Counted from the stretch's first letter, positions 1-6,469 are shown. The stretch: DNA of 10,939 nt from Thermococcus sp. (GCA_015522395.1 WAMH01000232.1:1-10939), one strand, 5' to 3'. Notes: generated from the letters alone by a model not told the origin. Numbers and translations are program-made.

Positions 1-67
1 CTCATGATAAAGAATCCACTCTCCCAAAAAAGCAACTCCAACGGGAAATCACGCCAATTGTTCTCTT

Positions 68-73
68 AAAAAA
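68..73 (-). terminator. Oligo-T tract downstream of tRNA-Pro
   Basis: Read on the minus strand, six consecutive T residues lie about 90 nt past the tRNA 3' end, and a second T6 tract follows at 26-31. Archaeal transcription commonly ends at such U-rich stretches. They are the only candidates seen for ending the tRNA transcript. This is inference from base composition only, and processing of a longer transcript is equally possible. Confidence 0.35.
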
Positions 74-98
74 GAATCACCAACCTTGATCAAACTCA

Positions 99-138
99 AC
101 GGGACTGTCGTCCCGTGCGTTGGAGCAAAGCTCCAACG
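99..138. repeat. Two adjacent perfect hairpins 3' of the tRNA gene
   Basis: There are two back-to-back inverted repeats. The first pairs 99-105 (ACGGGAC) with 110-116 across a 4-nt loop. The second pairs 118-126 (CGTTGGAGC) with 130-138 across a 3-nt AAA loop. They sit between the tRNA 3' end and the T tracts on the minus strand, so they could stabilise or help process the tRNA transcript, or form part of a small RNA or a dispersed element. The pairing is seen directly; the role is unknown. Confidence 0.6.
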
Positions 139-159
139 TCGCGCAGGCGAAGTTTGTAA

Positions 160-237
160 TGGTGGGGCCGCCGGGATTCGAACCCGGGTCACGGGCTCCC
201 AAAGCCCGCAGGATGGACCAAGCTACCCCACGGCCCC
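160..237 (-). tRNA. tRNA-Pro (anticodon UGG), CCA encoded
   Basis: A complete cloverleaf is readable on the minus strand. The acceptor stem pairs GGGGCCG (237-231) with CGGCCCC (170-164), followed by discriminator A at 163 and a genome-encoded CCA at 162-160. The anticodon stem CGGGC/GCCCG encloses the loop TTTGGGA, which gives anticodon TGG and hence proline. The T arm carries the canonical GTTCGAATC loop, and its stem CCGGG pairs with CCCGG. No intron is seen. The gene is single and divergent from topA, with its own TATA box at 261-274. Confidence 0.96.
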
Positions 238-260
238 GCGCGATAGTTGAATTGCTGGTT

Positions 261-274
261 GCTTATTAAGCTTT
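261..274 (-). promoter_or_regulatory. Promoter (BRE/TATA) of tRNA-Pro
   Basis: On the minus strand the sequence AAAAGCTTAATAAGC contains an archaeal TATA-like box with A-rich BRE flank, centred about 29 nt upstream of the tRNA 5' end at 237. That spacing is what TBP/TFB-dependent initiation close to the mature 5' end would need. Assigned from consensus and spacing only. Confidence 0.6.
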
Positions 275-288
275 TCGCCCGGCACAGG

Positions 289-299
289 ATTTTTATAGT
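289..299 (+). promoter_or_regulatory. Likely TATA element of topA
   Basis: The A/T-rich element ATTTTTATAG lies about 30 nt upstream of the topA ATG at 328. An initiation site 22-27 nt downstream would give a leader of roughly 10 nt that just includes the AGGTG ribosome binding site at 318-322. Such short leaders are normal in Thermococcales. Inferred from position and base composition. Confidence 0.45.
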
Positions 300-327
300 C
301 CCCTTTCAACCCCCTTCAGGTGTCATC

Positions 328-2523
328 ATGGTCACGCTCATCATCGCCGAGAAGCCCAACGTCGCGAGAAAGATCGCCTACGCCCTCGCTGAAGGTAAAC
401 CTGTGAGAAAAACCATCGGAAAGGTGAGCTACTACGAGTTCACCCGCGACGGGAAGAGGGTAATCGTCGCTCCGGCGGTAGGGCACCTCTTCTCCCTGGC
501 CCCCAAAGTTAAGACCTACGGTTATCCCATCTTCGACATAGAGTGGGTGCCGGTTTATGTCGCCGAGAAGGGGAAGGGCTATGCCAAGGACTACATCAAA
601 GCCCTCGCAACCCTTGCGAAGCGGGCGGACGAGTTCATAGTTGCCTGCGACTACGATACCGAGGGTGAGGTGATAGGTTACACGGCCCTCAAATACGCCT
701 GCGGCGTAGATCCATCAAGGGCAAAGCGCATGAAGTTCTCGGCCTTAACCAAGAAAGACCTCCTCAGGGCCTGGTATAACCTCGAGCCGACGATAAACTT
801 CGGAATGGCGGACGCGGGAATAGCGCGCCATGTTTTAGATTGGTACTGGGGCGTGAATCTTTCGAGGGCACTCACCTCGGCGATAAAGCGCGCGAGCGGC
901 AAGTGGATGGTGCTGAGCACGGGCCGCGTCCAGGGGCCAACGCTGAAGTTCCTCGTCGACAGGGAGAAGGAGATAGAGAACTTCAAATCTACTCCCTACT
1001 GGGTCATCAAGATGCTCCTCGAGAAGAACGGGGAAACCTACACCGCCATCTACGAGAGGGAGAAGATACTCAACGAGGATGAAGCGAAGCGCATCGTGGA
1101 GGAAGCGAAGAAGGGGCCTGCGTTCGTTGAGAAGGTCGAGGTAAAGCAGCAGAAGAGGAACCCGCCGGTTCCCTTCGACCTCGGAACCCTCCAGAGGGAG
1201 GCCTACTCCGCTTTCGGCTACTCCCCGAAGAAAACCCTTGAGATAGCGCAGAAGCTCTACGAGAAGGGACTTCAGTCGTATCCGAGGACAAGCTCCCAGA
1301 AGCTCCCCAAGAATCTCAACTTCCGCTCAATCCTCCAGAACCTCGCCAAACTCCCCGAGTACAAGCCCTTCGCCCACGCACTCCTCGGGAAGGAGAGGCT
1401 CAAGCCCGTTGAGGGCAAGAAGGATGACCCGGCGCACCCGTCCATATACCCCACAGGCGAACTGCCGAAGCCCGGCGACCTCACCAAGGACGAGCGGAAC
1501 ATCTACGACCTCGTCGTCAGGCGCTTTTTGGCTCTATTCATGGAGCCAGCCGTCAGGGAGACGATGAAGGTGACGATAAACTCCAACTCCCACCGCTTCA
1601 TACTGGGCGGCGCGAGAACGGTTAAGGAGGGCTGGCTGAAGGTCTACAGCAAATACGTCAAGTTCGACGAGGTTATCCTTCCGGCCTTCAAAGAGGGAGA
1701 GCCGGTGAAGGTCCTCCAGATAAAGCGCGAGAAGAAGAAGACGAAGCTCCCGGCGCGCTACTCCCCGGCGGCGGTGATAAAGAAGATGGAGGACCTTGGA
1801 ATTGGAACTAAAGCCACGCGCGCTCAAATCCTTGAGACCCTCTACAGCCGCGGCTACATCGAGGGCAAGAGGAAGATAAAGGTGACCCCACTGGGAATGC
1901 GCGTCGTTGAAGCCCTCGAGAAGAACGTACCCGACATAGTCAGCGTGGAACTCACTAAAGCCTTCGAGGAGAAAATGGAGGAGATAATGGCCGGGAAGGC
2001 CGACAGGGAGGGGGTTATTGAGGAGAGCAAGAACCAGCTTGTCAAAATCCTCAAGGTCTTCAAGGAGAAGGAGATGGACATCGGGAGGATGCTCCTTGAG
2101 AGCACCGGGACTGGGGTTACCCCATCCAAATCTTCAGCGAGGAAGGCAGGCGCCGTTAAGGAGCTGAGCGAGGAGGAAGAGCGCGAGGTTCAGAGGGCCG
2201 TTGACGGGAAGGAAGGCTCCGGGAACGCAGGAAACGCAAAGGAAAGAAACTCCGGGAAAAAGCCCCTCGTCATCGGGAAGTGCCCCAAGTGCGGCGGTGA
2301 TTTAGTCGTCCGCTACAACAGGAAGACCGGTAAGCGTTTTGTAGGTTGTTCGAACTGGCCGAAGTGCGACGTTACCTATCCGCTCCTCCAACGCGGTGAG
2401 ATAATCCCGACGGACAAAACCTGCTGCGGCGGTGCGCCTGTGGTGAAGATACGGGAAAAGGGCCGTGAGTACGAGATATGCGTCGATATGAACTGCAAAG
2501 ACTGGAAGAAGAGAAAGGGCTGA
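328..2523 (+). CDS. topA: DNA topoisomerase I (type IA, archaeal)
   Basis: This 731-residue enzyme should relax negatively supercoiled DNA by cutting one strand through a 5'-phosphotyrosine link. The N-terminal Toprim domain opens with LIIAEKP (Glu8) and carries the metal-binding D108-x-D110-x-E112 (CDYDTEGE). The active-site tyrosine is Tyr318 in QSYPRTSS. After a charged linker at roughly 595-650, the C terminus has a C4 zinc finger (Cys652, 655, 674, 680) and a second cysteine cluster (Cys699, 700, 718, 723) suited to DNA binding. The frame is open from a TTG at 247, but the start at ATG 328 is chosen: family similarity begins with MVTLIIAEKP, AGGTG at 318-322 is well spaced, and the extra 27 residues would overlap the promoter. 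It lacks the helicase part of reverse gyrase. Its stop abuts that of the convergent reductase gene. Confidence 0.96.
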   Translation: MVTLIIAEKPNVARKIAYALAEGKPVRKTIGKVSYYEFTRDGKRVIVAPAVGHLFSLAPKVKTYGYPIFDIEWVPVYVAEKGKGYAKDYIKALATLAKRADEFIVACDYDTEGEVIGYTALKYACGVDPSRAKRMKFSALTKKDLLRAWYNLEPTINFGMADAGIARHVLDWYWGVNLSRALTSAIKRASGKWMVLSTGRVQGPTLKFLVDREKEIENFKSTPYWVIKMLLEKNGETYTAIYEREKILNEDEAKRIVEEAKKGPAFVEKVEVKQQKRNPPVPFDLGTLQREAYSAFGYSPKKTLEIAQKLYEKGLQSYPRTSSQKLPKNLNFRSILQNLAKLPEYKPFAHALLGKERLKPVEGKKDDPAHPSIYPTGELPKPGDLTKDERNIYDLVVRRFLALFMEPAVRETMKVTINSNSHRFILGGARTVKEGWLKVYSKYVKFDEVILPAFKEGEPVKVLQIKREKKKTKLPARYSPAAVIKKMEDLGIGTKATRAQILETLYSRGYIEGKRKIKVTPLGMRVVEALEKNVPDIVSVELTKAFEEKMEEIMAGKADREGVIEESKNQLVKILKVFKEKEMDIGRMLLESTGTGVTPSKSSARKAGAVKELSEEEEREVQRAVDGKEGSGNAGNAKERNSGKKPLVIGKCPKCGGDLVVRYNRKTGKRFVGCSNWPKCDVTYPLLQRGEIIPTDKTCCGGAPVVKIREKGREYEICVDMNCKDWKKRKG

Positions 2524-3711
2524 TCAGAGAAGCTGTTTGAGCAGGGAGAGCCTGCGCTTGCTCATGAGGACCTTCGGGTGCTTGAGGAGTGCTTTGATGA
2601 CCTCGACGTAGTCGCCGCCCGCTATCTTCTCCGCGTCGGCGCCGCTGAGTATCTGGATGAAGAGGTCGAGATCTTCGTCGGTTAGCTTCTCGGTGACCTT
2701 CCTGACCTTGAGGACCTTCTCGAGCCTCTTTCCGTCGGTCTCCCACCACTCCTTCGTGTAGTTCTGGAGGAGCGAGAGGTTTTCCTCTTCCAGGGCCTTT
2801 ACAATCCACTTGCTCGCTATAGTTCCCGCCTCCATCGCCTCGGCCATTCCACCGCCGTGCATCGGGTTTACCTGCCTGGCTGCATCGCCGACAACCAAAA
2901 CGTTGTCCTTGACAAGCTCCTTCACGAAGCCTCCAACTGGGACGACGCCGACGTTGACCTCGAGTATCTTCTTAGCGGGAATCTTGTTCTCCTCGAGCCA
3001 CTTGTCGAGGTAGTACTTCGCCGTCTCCGGATGGTCGGAGGCGATTCCGATTCCCACGTTGGCCCTGTCCTCGTCCTTCGGGAAGACCCAGACGTAGCCC
3101 CTTGGGGCGACTTCATTGCCGAACCAGAGGTGTATGAGGTCTGGGTCGTAGCCCTCGATGAGCATCTCGTACTCGTAGCTTGAGTCGAACTCGTGCGGGG
3201 GAGCGTAGGTGTTTATTCCGGCTTTCCTCGCCACCATGCTCTCGACGCCGTCGGCAGCGACTATAATGTCCGCGTAAATCTCAACCGGCTCATCCTCGTG
3301 CTTGGCCTTGATTCCCGCTATCTTGCCGTCCTTCCTTATGACGTCCAAAGCCTCGGTTCTCGCCAGAACGTCGGCACCCGCTTTAGCGGCGTAGTAAGCC
3401 AGCATCTTGTCGAAGACCTTCCTCTCAAGAATGACGCCGCTCGCCTCCTTGTAGCGGAGTTCAAGTTCATGGCCGCTCGGGGAGTAGAGCTTGGCACCGT
3501 ATATCTCGCGGTTGATGTAGCGCTTGCCGTAAGGGATGTCGTACTTGTCGAAGACCTTTATGCTTATGCCCTCCGCGCACTGCTTCGGGCTTCCGATGGC
3601 GGGCTTCTTATCGATGAGAAGGACCGAGTAGCCGGCTTTAGCAACGTTCCTCGCAACTATCGGGCCGGCGATTCCGGCGCCGACGACGACAACATCGTAT
3701 CTCCAGCTCAT
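2524..3711 (-). CDS. Geranylgeranyl reductase family FAD enzyme (archaeal lipid saturation)
   Basis: This 395-residue flavoprotein belongs to the geranylgeranyl reductase family, which hydrogenates isoprenoid double bonds; in archaea the usual substrates are digeranylgeranyl glycerophospholipids. It shows the FAD-binding GAGIAG (Gly11, 13, 16), a redox-type cysteine in KQCAEG (Cys45, matching the family's P-x-x-C-G-E-G region), the substrate motif Y206-x-W-x-F-P followed by GIG (220-222), and the second FAD motif VVGDAA near 273-278. Start ATG 3711 is chosen over frame-open codons further upstream: the N terminus MSWRYDVVVVGAG puts the dinucleotide fold at the usual position, and GGTGA lies five bases before it. 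The ATG overlaps the ferredoxin stop (ATGA), so translation is probably coupled. Ferredoxin is a plausible electron donor. Substrate choice, membrane lipid versus another polyprenyl group, cannot be read from sequence. Confidence 0.9.
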   Translation of the reverse strand: MSWRYDVVVVGAGIAGPIVARNVAKAGYSVLLIDKKPAIGSPKQCAEGISIKVFDKYDIPYGKRYINREIYGAKLYSPSGHELELRYKEASGVILERKVFDKMLAYYAAKAGADVLARTEALDVIRKDGKIAGIKAKHEDEPVEIYADIIVAADGVESMVARKAGINTYAPPHEFDSSYEYEMLIEGYDPDLIHLWFGNEVAPRGYVWVFPKDEDRANVGIGIASDHPETAKYYLDKWLEENKIPAKKILEVNVGVVPVGGFVKELVKDNVLVVGDAARQVNPMHGGGMAEAMEAGTIASKWIVKALEEENLSLLQNYTKEWWETDGKRLEKVLKVRKVTEKLTDEDLDLFIQILSGADAEKIAGGDYVEVIKALLKHPKVLMSKRRLSLLKQLL

Positions 3712-3911
3712 TCTTTCACCTCCAGGGGTTCGGCGCTCAGCGCTCCAACGGGGCAGGCGTTTATGCATATCCTGCAGCTTATGCACTTGTCCTGAAAGAA
3801 CTCCCAGCCGCTTGCGTGAACCTCTATTGCGAGCGTCGGGCAGACGCCCGCGCAGCCGCCGCAGAGATAGCAGCGGTCTTCGTTCACAAGGATTTTAATC
3901 TTCTCCGGCAT
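3708..3911 (-). CDS. 2[4Fe-4S] ferredoxin-type protein
   Basis: This small 67-residue protein has two classical cluster motifs: Cys14-x2-Cys17-x2-Cys20-x3-Cys24-Pro and Cys43-x2-Cys46-x2-Cys49-x3-Cys53-Pro. It should bind two [4Fe-4S] clusters and carry single electrons in the cytoplasm. An in-frame GTG lies nine bases upstream (3920), but ATG 3911 is preferred because GGTGA at 3921-3917 is correctly spaced for it. The gene begins inside the 3' end of surR (17-nt overlap), and its stop overlaps the start of the reductase gene by 4 nt. All three should therefore share one transcript. The strict coupling to the reductase suggests this ferredoxin is its electron donor, as shown for other archaeal geranylgeranyl reductases; the pairing here is inference. 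Confidence 0.9.
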   Translation of the reverse strand: MPEKIKILVNEDRCYLCGGCAGVCPTLAIEVHASGWEFFQDKCISCRICINACPVGALSAEPLEVKE

Positions 3912-4605
3912 CGTTTTCACCGCCAGTCTGTTTTAATCTGTCCTCGTCAATCTTAACGAGCCCGTCTTTTATTCTTAACGGTACGAACCTGTCCAGTTCA
4001 CGGGCCTTGGCTAGAACCTCTCTCTCCTTGAGGTTCAACCTGTCGCTCAGCTCCTCCACGGTGACCCCCCCTGTGAGCAGAAGGTAGTGCAGAATAGCCA
4101 ACTGGGTCATGTCTCCTATCTCGCGCAGGTAGGTCTCCTTTATTCTTCTCATAAGAACGTTGCGCCGGCTCTCAACGGCCTGGAGTGCCCGGAGAACATT
4201 TTCAAGCTCGGAGCTCAGCTCAATGAAATTTGCCACCATCTCGGTGAGGCTCCCCTTTCCCTTGGCCTCTTCGGACGGAACCTCTACATCTATCCCTTCG
4301 TTAAGGGGCTCCCCGAGATCCAGCCCGCGGTACCAGAAGAGGTTGGGAGTGATTGTGGTAACGTAGGTCTTGGAGATGGCTATGTCGTAGTACTTCCTCG
4401 CCGGCCCGATGAAAGGCCCCTCCCTCTCGTAAGACCTCAGAATTCCCTCGCGCTCCATTATCTTGAGGTGCTTTGCAACCGCCGTCGAGGAAACGCTGAC
4501 CTTGCTGCTCAGAAAGCTGAAATAGCATTCGGTGCATGTGAGGTGGCTCAGCAGATCGCGCCTCACCCTGTTTCCCAGTATGTAGAAAATGTCTAGTTCA
4601 GTCAT
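3895..4605 (-). CDS. surR: SurR, redox-switch HTH regulator of sulfur/hydrogen metabolism
   Basis: This 236-residue ArsR-type winged-helix protein closely resembles Pyrococcus furiosus SurR in length and sequence as I remember it. The N-terminal DNA-binding domain (about 5-75) contains the redox switch Cys24-x-x-Cys27 (TCTEC) just before the helix-turn-helix (SVSSTAVAKHLKIMEREG). A second winged-helix-like segment lies near 165-210. In P. furiosus, reduced SurR binds GTTn3AAC-type sites, activating hydrogenase genes and repressing sulfur-response genes; oxidation of the CxxC releases DNA. Start ATG 4605 is preferred over GTG 4614 because GGGTG sits six bases upstream and family similarity begins near MTELDIFYIL. 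A TATA box at 4639-4647 drives it. It heads an overlapping operon with ferredoxin and geranylgeranyl reductase and is divergent from pdo, its usual neighbour. Confidence 0.94.
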   Translation of the reverse strand: MTELDIFYILGNRVRRDLLSHLTCTECYFSFLSSKVSVSSTAVAKHLKIMEREGILRSYEREGPFIGPARKYYDIAISKTYVTTITPNLFWYRGLDLGEPLNEGIDVEVPSEEAKGKGSLTEMVANFIELSSELENVLRALQAVESRRNVLMRRIKETYLREIGDMTQLAILHYLLLTGGVTVEELSDRLNLKEREVLAKARELDRFVPLRIKDGLVKIDEDRLKQTGGENDAGED

Positions 4606-4638
4606 GACCAGCACCCACCCAAATCTGTTACGTAAAGC

Positions 4639-4647
4639 TTAAATATA
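4639..4647 (-). promoter_or_regulatory. TATA box of the surR operon
   Basis: The minus-strand sequence TATATTTAA is centred about 38 nt upstream of the surR ATG. Initiation near 4617 would leave a short leader containing the GGGTG ribosome binding site. No other A/T-rich box lies between it and surR. It may also serve the opposite strand toward pdo. Confidence 0.6.
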
Positions 4648-4701
4648 GTGCATCCGACCCTAAGCTCGAACCAATGCCCGGTTGAAAAGTGGTTCACGGT
4701 G

Positions 4702-4718
4702 ATTATAAACCTTTAGAT
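4702..4718 (+). promoter_or_regulatory. TATA-like element of pdo overlapping a candidate SurR site
   Basis: ATTATAAAC (4702-4710) is the best TATA-like element close to pdo. It also resembles the SurR consensus GTTn3AACn5GTT: reading ATT-ATA-AAC-CTTTA-GAT gives seven of nine fixed bases. A further near-match to the core GTTn3AAC, GTTGAAAAG, starts at 4681. The box is very near the ATG (about 26-33 nt), so an initiation site further upstream is possible. Both roles are inferred from consensus matching. Confidence 0.35.
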
Positions 4719-4734
4719 GGGGAGGTGTACGGAA

Positions 4735-5415
4735 ATGGGACTGATCAGCGATTCCGACAAGAAGGTGATAAAGGAGGAGTTCTTCTCAAAGCTGACCAAC
4801 CCGGTAAAAATAATCGGCTTTACCGGGAAGGACCACTGCCAGTACTGCGACCAGCTCAAGCAGCTCGTCCAGGAACTCAGCGAGCTTACCGATAAGCTAA
4901 CCTACGAGTTCCACGACTTCGACACGCCTGAGGGCAAGGGGATTGCCCAGAAGTACAGGATAGACAACGCTCCGGCGATAACCATCACCCAGAACGGTAA
5001 GGACATGGGCGTCCGCTTCTTCGGCCTTCCAGCAGGTCACGAGTTCGGGGCTTTCCTCGAGGATATCGTCGACGTCAGCAACGCGACCACCGATTTGATG
5101 CCCGAGAGCAAGGAGGAGCTCGCCAAGATCGACAGGGACGTCAGGATACTCGTCTTTGTGACGCCAACCTGCCCGTACTGTCCGCTCGCCGTTAGGATGG
5201 TCCACAAGTTCGCCATTGAGAATACCAACGCCGGCAAGGGCAAGATTCTTGGAGACATGGTCGAGGCCATCGAGTACCCGGAGTGGGCCGACCAGTACAG
5301 CGTCATGGCAGTGCCGAAGATCGTCATACAGGTCGATGGGGAGGACAAGGTCCAGTTCGAAGGTGCTTATCCGGAGAAGATGTTCATGGAGAAGCTCCTC
5401 GCCGCCCTCGAGTGA
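4735..5415 (+). CDS. pdo: Protein disulfide oxidoreductase (glutaredoxin-like, two thioredoxin folds)
   Basis: This 226-residue protein consists of two thioredoxin-fold units, each with a CxxC site: Cys35-Gln-Tyr-Cys38 in the first and Cys146-Pro-Tyr-Cys149 in the second. Likely cis-prolines are Pro80 (NAPAIT) and Pro194 (AVPKIV). It matches the P. furiosus disulfide oxidoreductase almost throughout as I remember it, including length. Such enzymes form, reduce and isomerise protein disulfides in the cytoplasm of hyperthermophiles and can accept electrons from a thioredoxin-reductase-like flavoprotein. Start ATG 4735 is chosen over ATG 4717 because GGAGGTG (4721-4727) precedes it with seven-base spacing and the family begins MGLIS. 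It is divergent from surR, whose product is known to control sulfur-response genes, so SurR control is likely. A T6 tract follows it. Confidence 0.96.
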   Translation: MGLISDSDKKVIKEEFFSKLTNPVKIIGFTGKDHCQYCDQLKQLVQELSELTDKLTYEFHDFDTPEGKGIAQKYRIDNAPAITITQNGKDMGVRFFGLPAGHEFGAFLEDIVDVSNATTDLMPESKEELAKIDRDVRILVFVTPTCPYCPLAVRMVHKFAIENTNAGKGKILGDMVEAIEYPEWADQYSVMAVPKIVIQVDGEDKVQFEGAYPEKMFMEKLLAALE

Positions 5416-5429
5416 CCCCTGCCCTCAAC

Positions 5430-5435
5430 TTTTTT
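5430..5435 (+). terminator. Oligo-T terminator after pdo
   Basis: Six T residues follow the pdo stop codon by 14 nt, in a pyrimidine-rich context with no strong hairpin. This is the usual appearance of intrinsic termination in Thermococcales. It separates pdo from the next gene, which has its own promoter. Confidence 0.55.
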
Positions 5436-5465
5436 ATCCCCTTTATGTCAATGTCCCCCTCTGTG

Positions 5466-5489
5466 CTTTTCCGGCTTTCCACGGAAAAG
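5466..5489. promoter_or_regulatory. Perfect 8-bp inverted repeat abutting a TATA box (candidate operator)
   Basis: CTTTTCCG (5466-5473) and CGGAAAAG (5482-5489) are exact reverse complements separated by 8 nt. The right arm runs directly into the TATA element TTATAAAT and covers the expected BRE position, so a dimeric regulator bound here would interfere with, or assist, TFB/TBP loading. The symmetry is visible; the regulator is unknown. Confidence 0.45.
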
Positions 5490-5497
5490 TTATAAAT
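5486..5497 (+). promoter_or_regulatory. BRE/TATA promoter of the P-loop kinase-like gene
   Basis: AAAGTTATAAAT lies about 31-42 nt upstream of the ATG at 5528, with A-rich BRE bases at its left. Initiation near 5518-5520 would give a leader of about 10 nt. This is a good match to the archaeal consensus. Confidence 0.65.
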
Positions 5498-5527
5498 CCC
5501 GATCACAAGCCCAGGGCGGGGGAGTCC

Positions 5528-6454
5528 ATGAGTATCGGTATCGGCGGCGTCAACGTCGGTTTCACCGGGGAACTTGACGATGGTTTTGAAAAAGGCTTTG
5601 GGAGTCTTTTCGCGAGGCGCTACCTCCCCGACGTCTCCATGGGATTGAGGGGGAGGAATGATGTTCTTATAGAACGCTTTCGGGGTGAGACCTTCCGGGT
5701 CTTCAGCGCGGTTTACGACCACCTCGGGAGAGACGAGTACAAGATAGAGTCCGCTGTTCCATCTGCCTACGGCAATGAGGCCCCGGTTTTCTTCATCCTC
5801 CAGGCGGCTGCGAGGGCGGGGGCAAAAGTTGGGAGAATCTTCGTAACCGACTCCGTCGGTGTCGTCGCGAGGAATGGAAAAGCCGTTCTCTTCGTCGGCT
5901 ACCCCCACACCGGAAAGAGCACAATGTCGGTTCTTGCTCTGGCAAGCGGCATGCCGGTTCTGAGCACGGAGAACACGGTGGTTGAGGTTAGGGATGGGGG
6001 GCTCTACATCGTCGGCGGGACTGATGTTCTGGTCTACGACCCACGCGTTGAGGGTATATATGAGGTTGAGGTTCCCTACGATGAGCAGACCCGGAGCGGC
6101 TATCGCATAAAAGATCTACGCGGAGATGATCGGAGGAGAAGACTCCTCGAAGGGGGAGTCGAGATCGATATGATTGTTCTCCTTCACGCTGCCTTCAACT
6201 GCATGGAGGCGAGCTTCTCACTGATAACCGGTCGGAAGGTCCGGAAAACCCTCTGGTACTTCTCGACCGCCCTCATGAAGGGCCTCGACTACTACGAACC
6301 GATGCCGCTCCACGTTCCGATGAGCGAGGGGATAAGCAAAAACCTCCGCCTCTTCCTCGAGACAGCATCCGAGAGCTATTCGGGCAGGATGTTCGAGGCC
6401 TTTGGCAACCACAGGGCCGTTTTTGAAAGGGTTTTTGAGATGGAGTTCCCATAG
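5528..6454 (+). CDS. Uncharacterised P-loop protein, HPr kinase/PEPCK-like
   Basis: This 308-residue protein has a clear Walker A loop, GYPHTGKST (Gly124-Thr132), preceded by a hydrophobic strand (AVLFV). The following strand and turn, MPVLSTENTVVEV, resemble the position where HprK-like proteins carry acidic metal ligands. A phosphate-binding loop placed this far from the N terminus, followed by a beta-rich segment (GGLYIVGGTDVLVYDP), fits the HPr kinase/PEP carboxykinase-like fold better than AAA or ABC ATPases. Residues 1-115 have no motif I recognise. No signal peptide or membrane segment is seen. Start ATG 5528 has a GGGGGAG ribosome site just upstream; the frame is open earlier but there overlaps pdo. 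It stands alone with its own promoter and terminator. Substrate is unknown, and a role as nucleotide-dependent kinase is inference. Confidence 0.75.
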   Translation: MSIGIGGVNVGFTGELDDGFEKGFGSLFARRYLPDVSMGLRGRNDVLIERFRGETFRVFSAVYDHLGRDEYKIESAVPSAYGNEAPVFFILQAAARAGAKVGRIFVTDSVGVVARNGKAVLFVGYPHTGKSTMSVLALASGMPVLSTENTVVEVRDGGLYIVGGTDVLVYDPRVEGIYEVEVPYDEQTRSGYRIKDLRGDDRRRRLLEGGVEIDMIVLLHAAFNCMEASFSLITGRKVRKTLWYFSTALMKGLDYYEPMPLHVPMSEGISKNLRLFLETASESYSGRMFEAFGNHRAVFERVFEMEFP

Positions 6455-6464
6455 AATGATGCCG

Positions 6465-6469
6465 TTTTT
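6465..6469 (+). terminator. T-rich stretch after the kinase-like gene
   Basis: A T5 run lies 10 nt past the stop codon in an otherwise non-coding, AT-richer region. It is the only U-rich tract between this gene and the CRISPR array on the plus strand, so it probably ends this transcript. Confidence 0.4.

Noticed and set aside
247..327. 27-residue upstream extension of topA from TTG 247
   Set aside because: It lacks a ribosome site, covers the likely TATA box and the tRNA promoter, and precedes the family's normal N terminus MVTLIIAEKP.
328..2523. Reverse gyrase instead of topoisomerase I
   Set aside because: The protein is only 731 residues with the Toprim domain at its N terminus and no helicase domain ahead of it.
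3193..3795. 200-codon open frame antisense to the geranylgeranyl reductase
   Set aside because: It is fully opposite a gene with clear FAD motifs; long antisense frames are common in GC-rich archaeal coding DNA and no motif is present.
4087..4596. 169-codon open frame antisense to surR
   Set aside because: It mirrors the surR coding strand and shows no recognisable domain or ribosome site.
5216..5527. Long N-terminal extension of the kinase-like gene into pdo
   Set aside because: The extension is an out-of-frame reading of pdo with arginine/serine-rich, non-protein-like composition; ATG 5528 has its own promoter and ribosome site.
5384..5908. 174-codon open frame antisense to the kinase-like gene
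   Set aside because: It runs from the pdo 3' end through a terminator, a promoter and the opposite strand of a well-supported gene.
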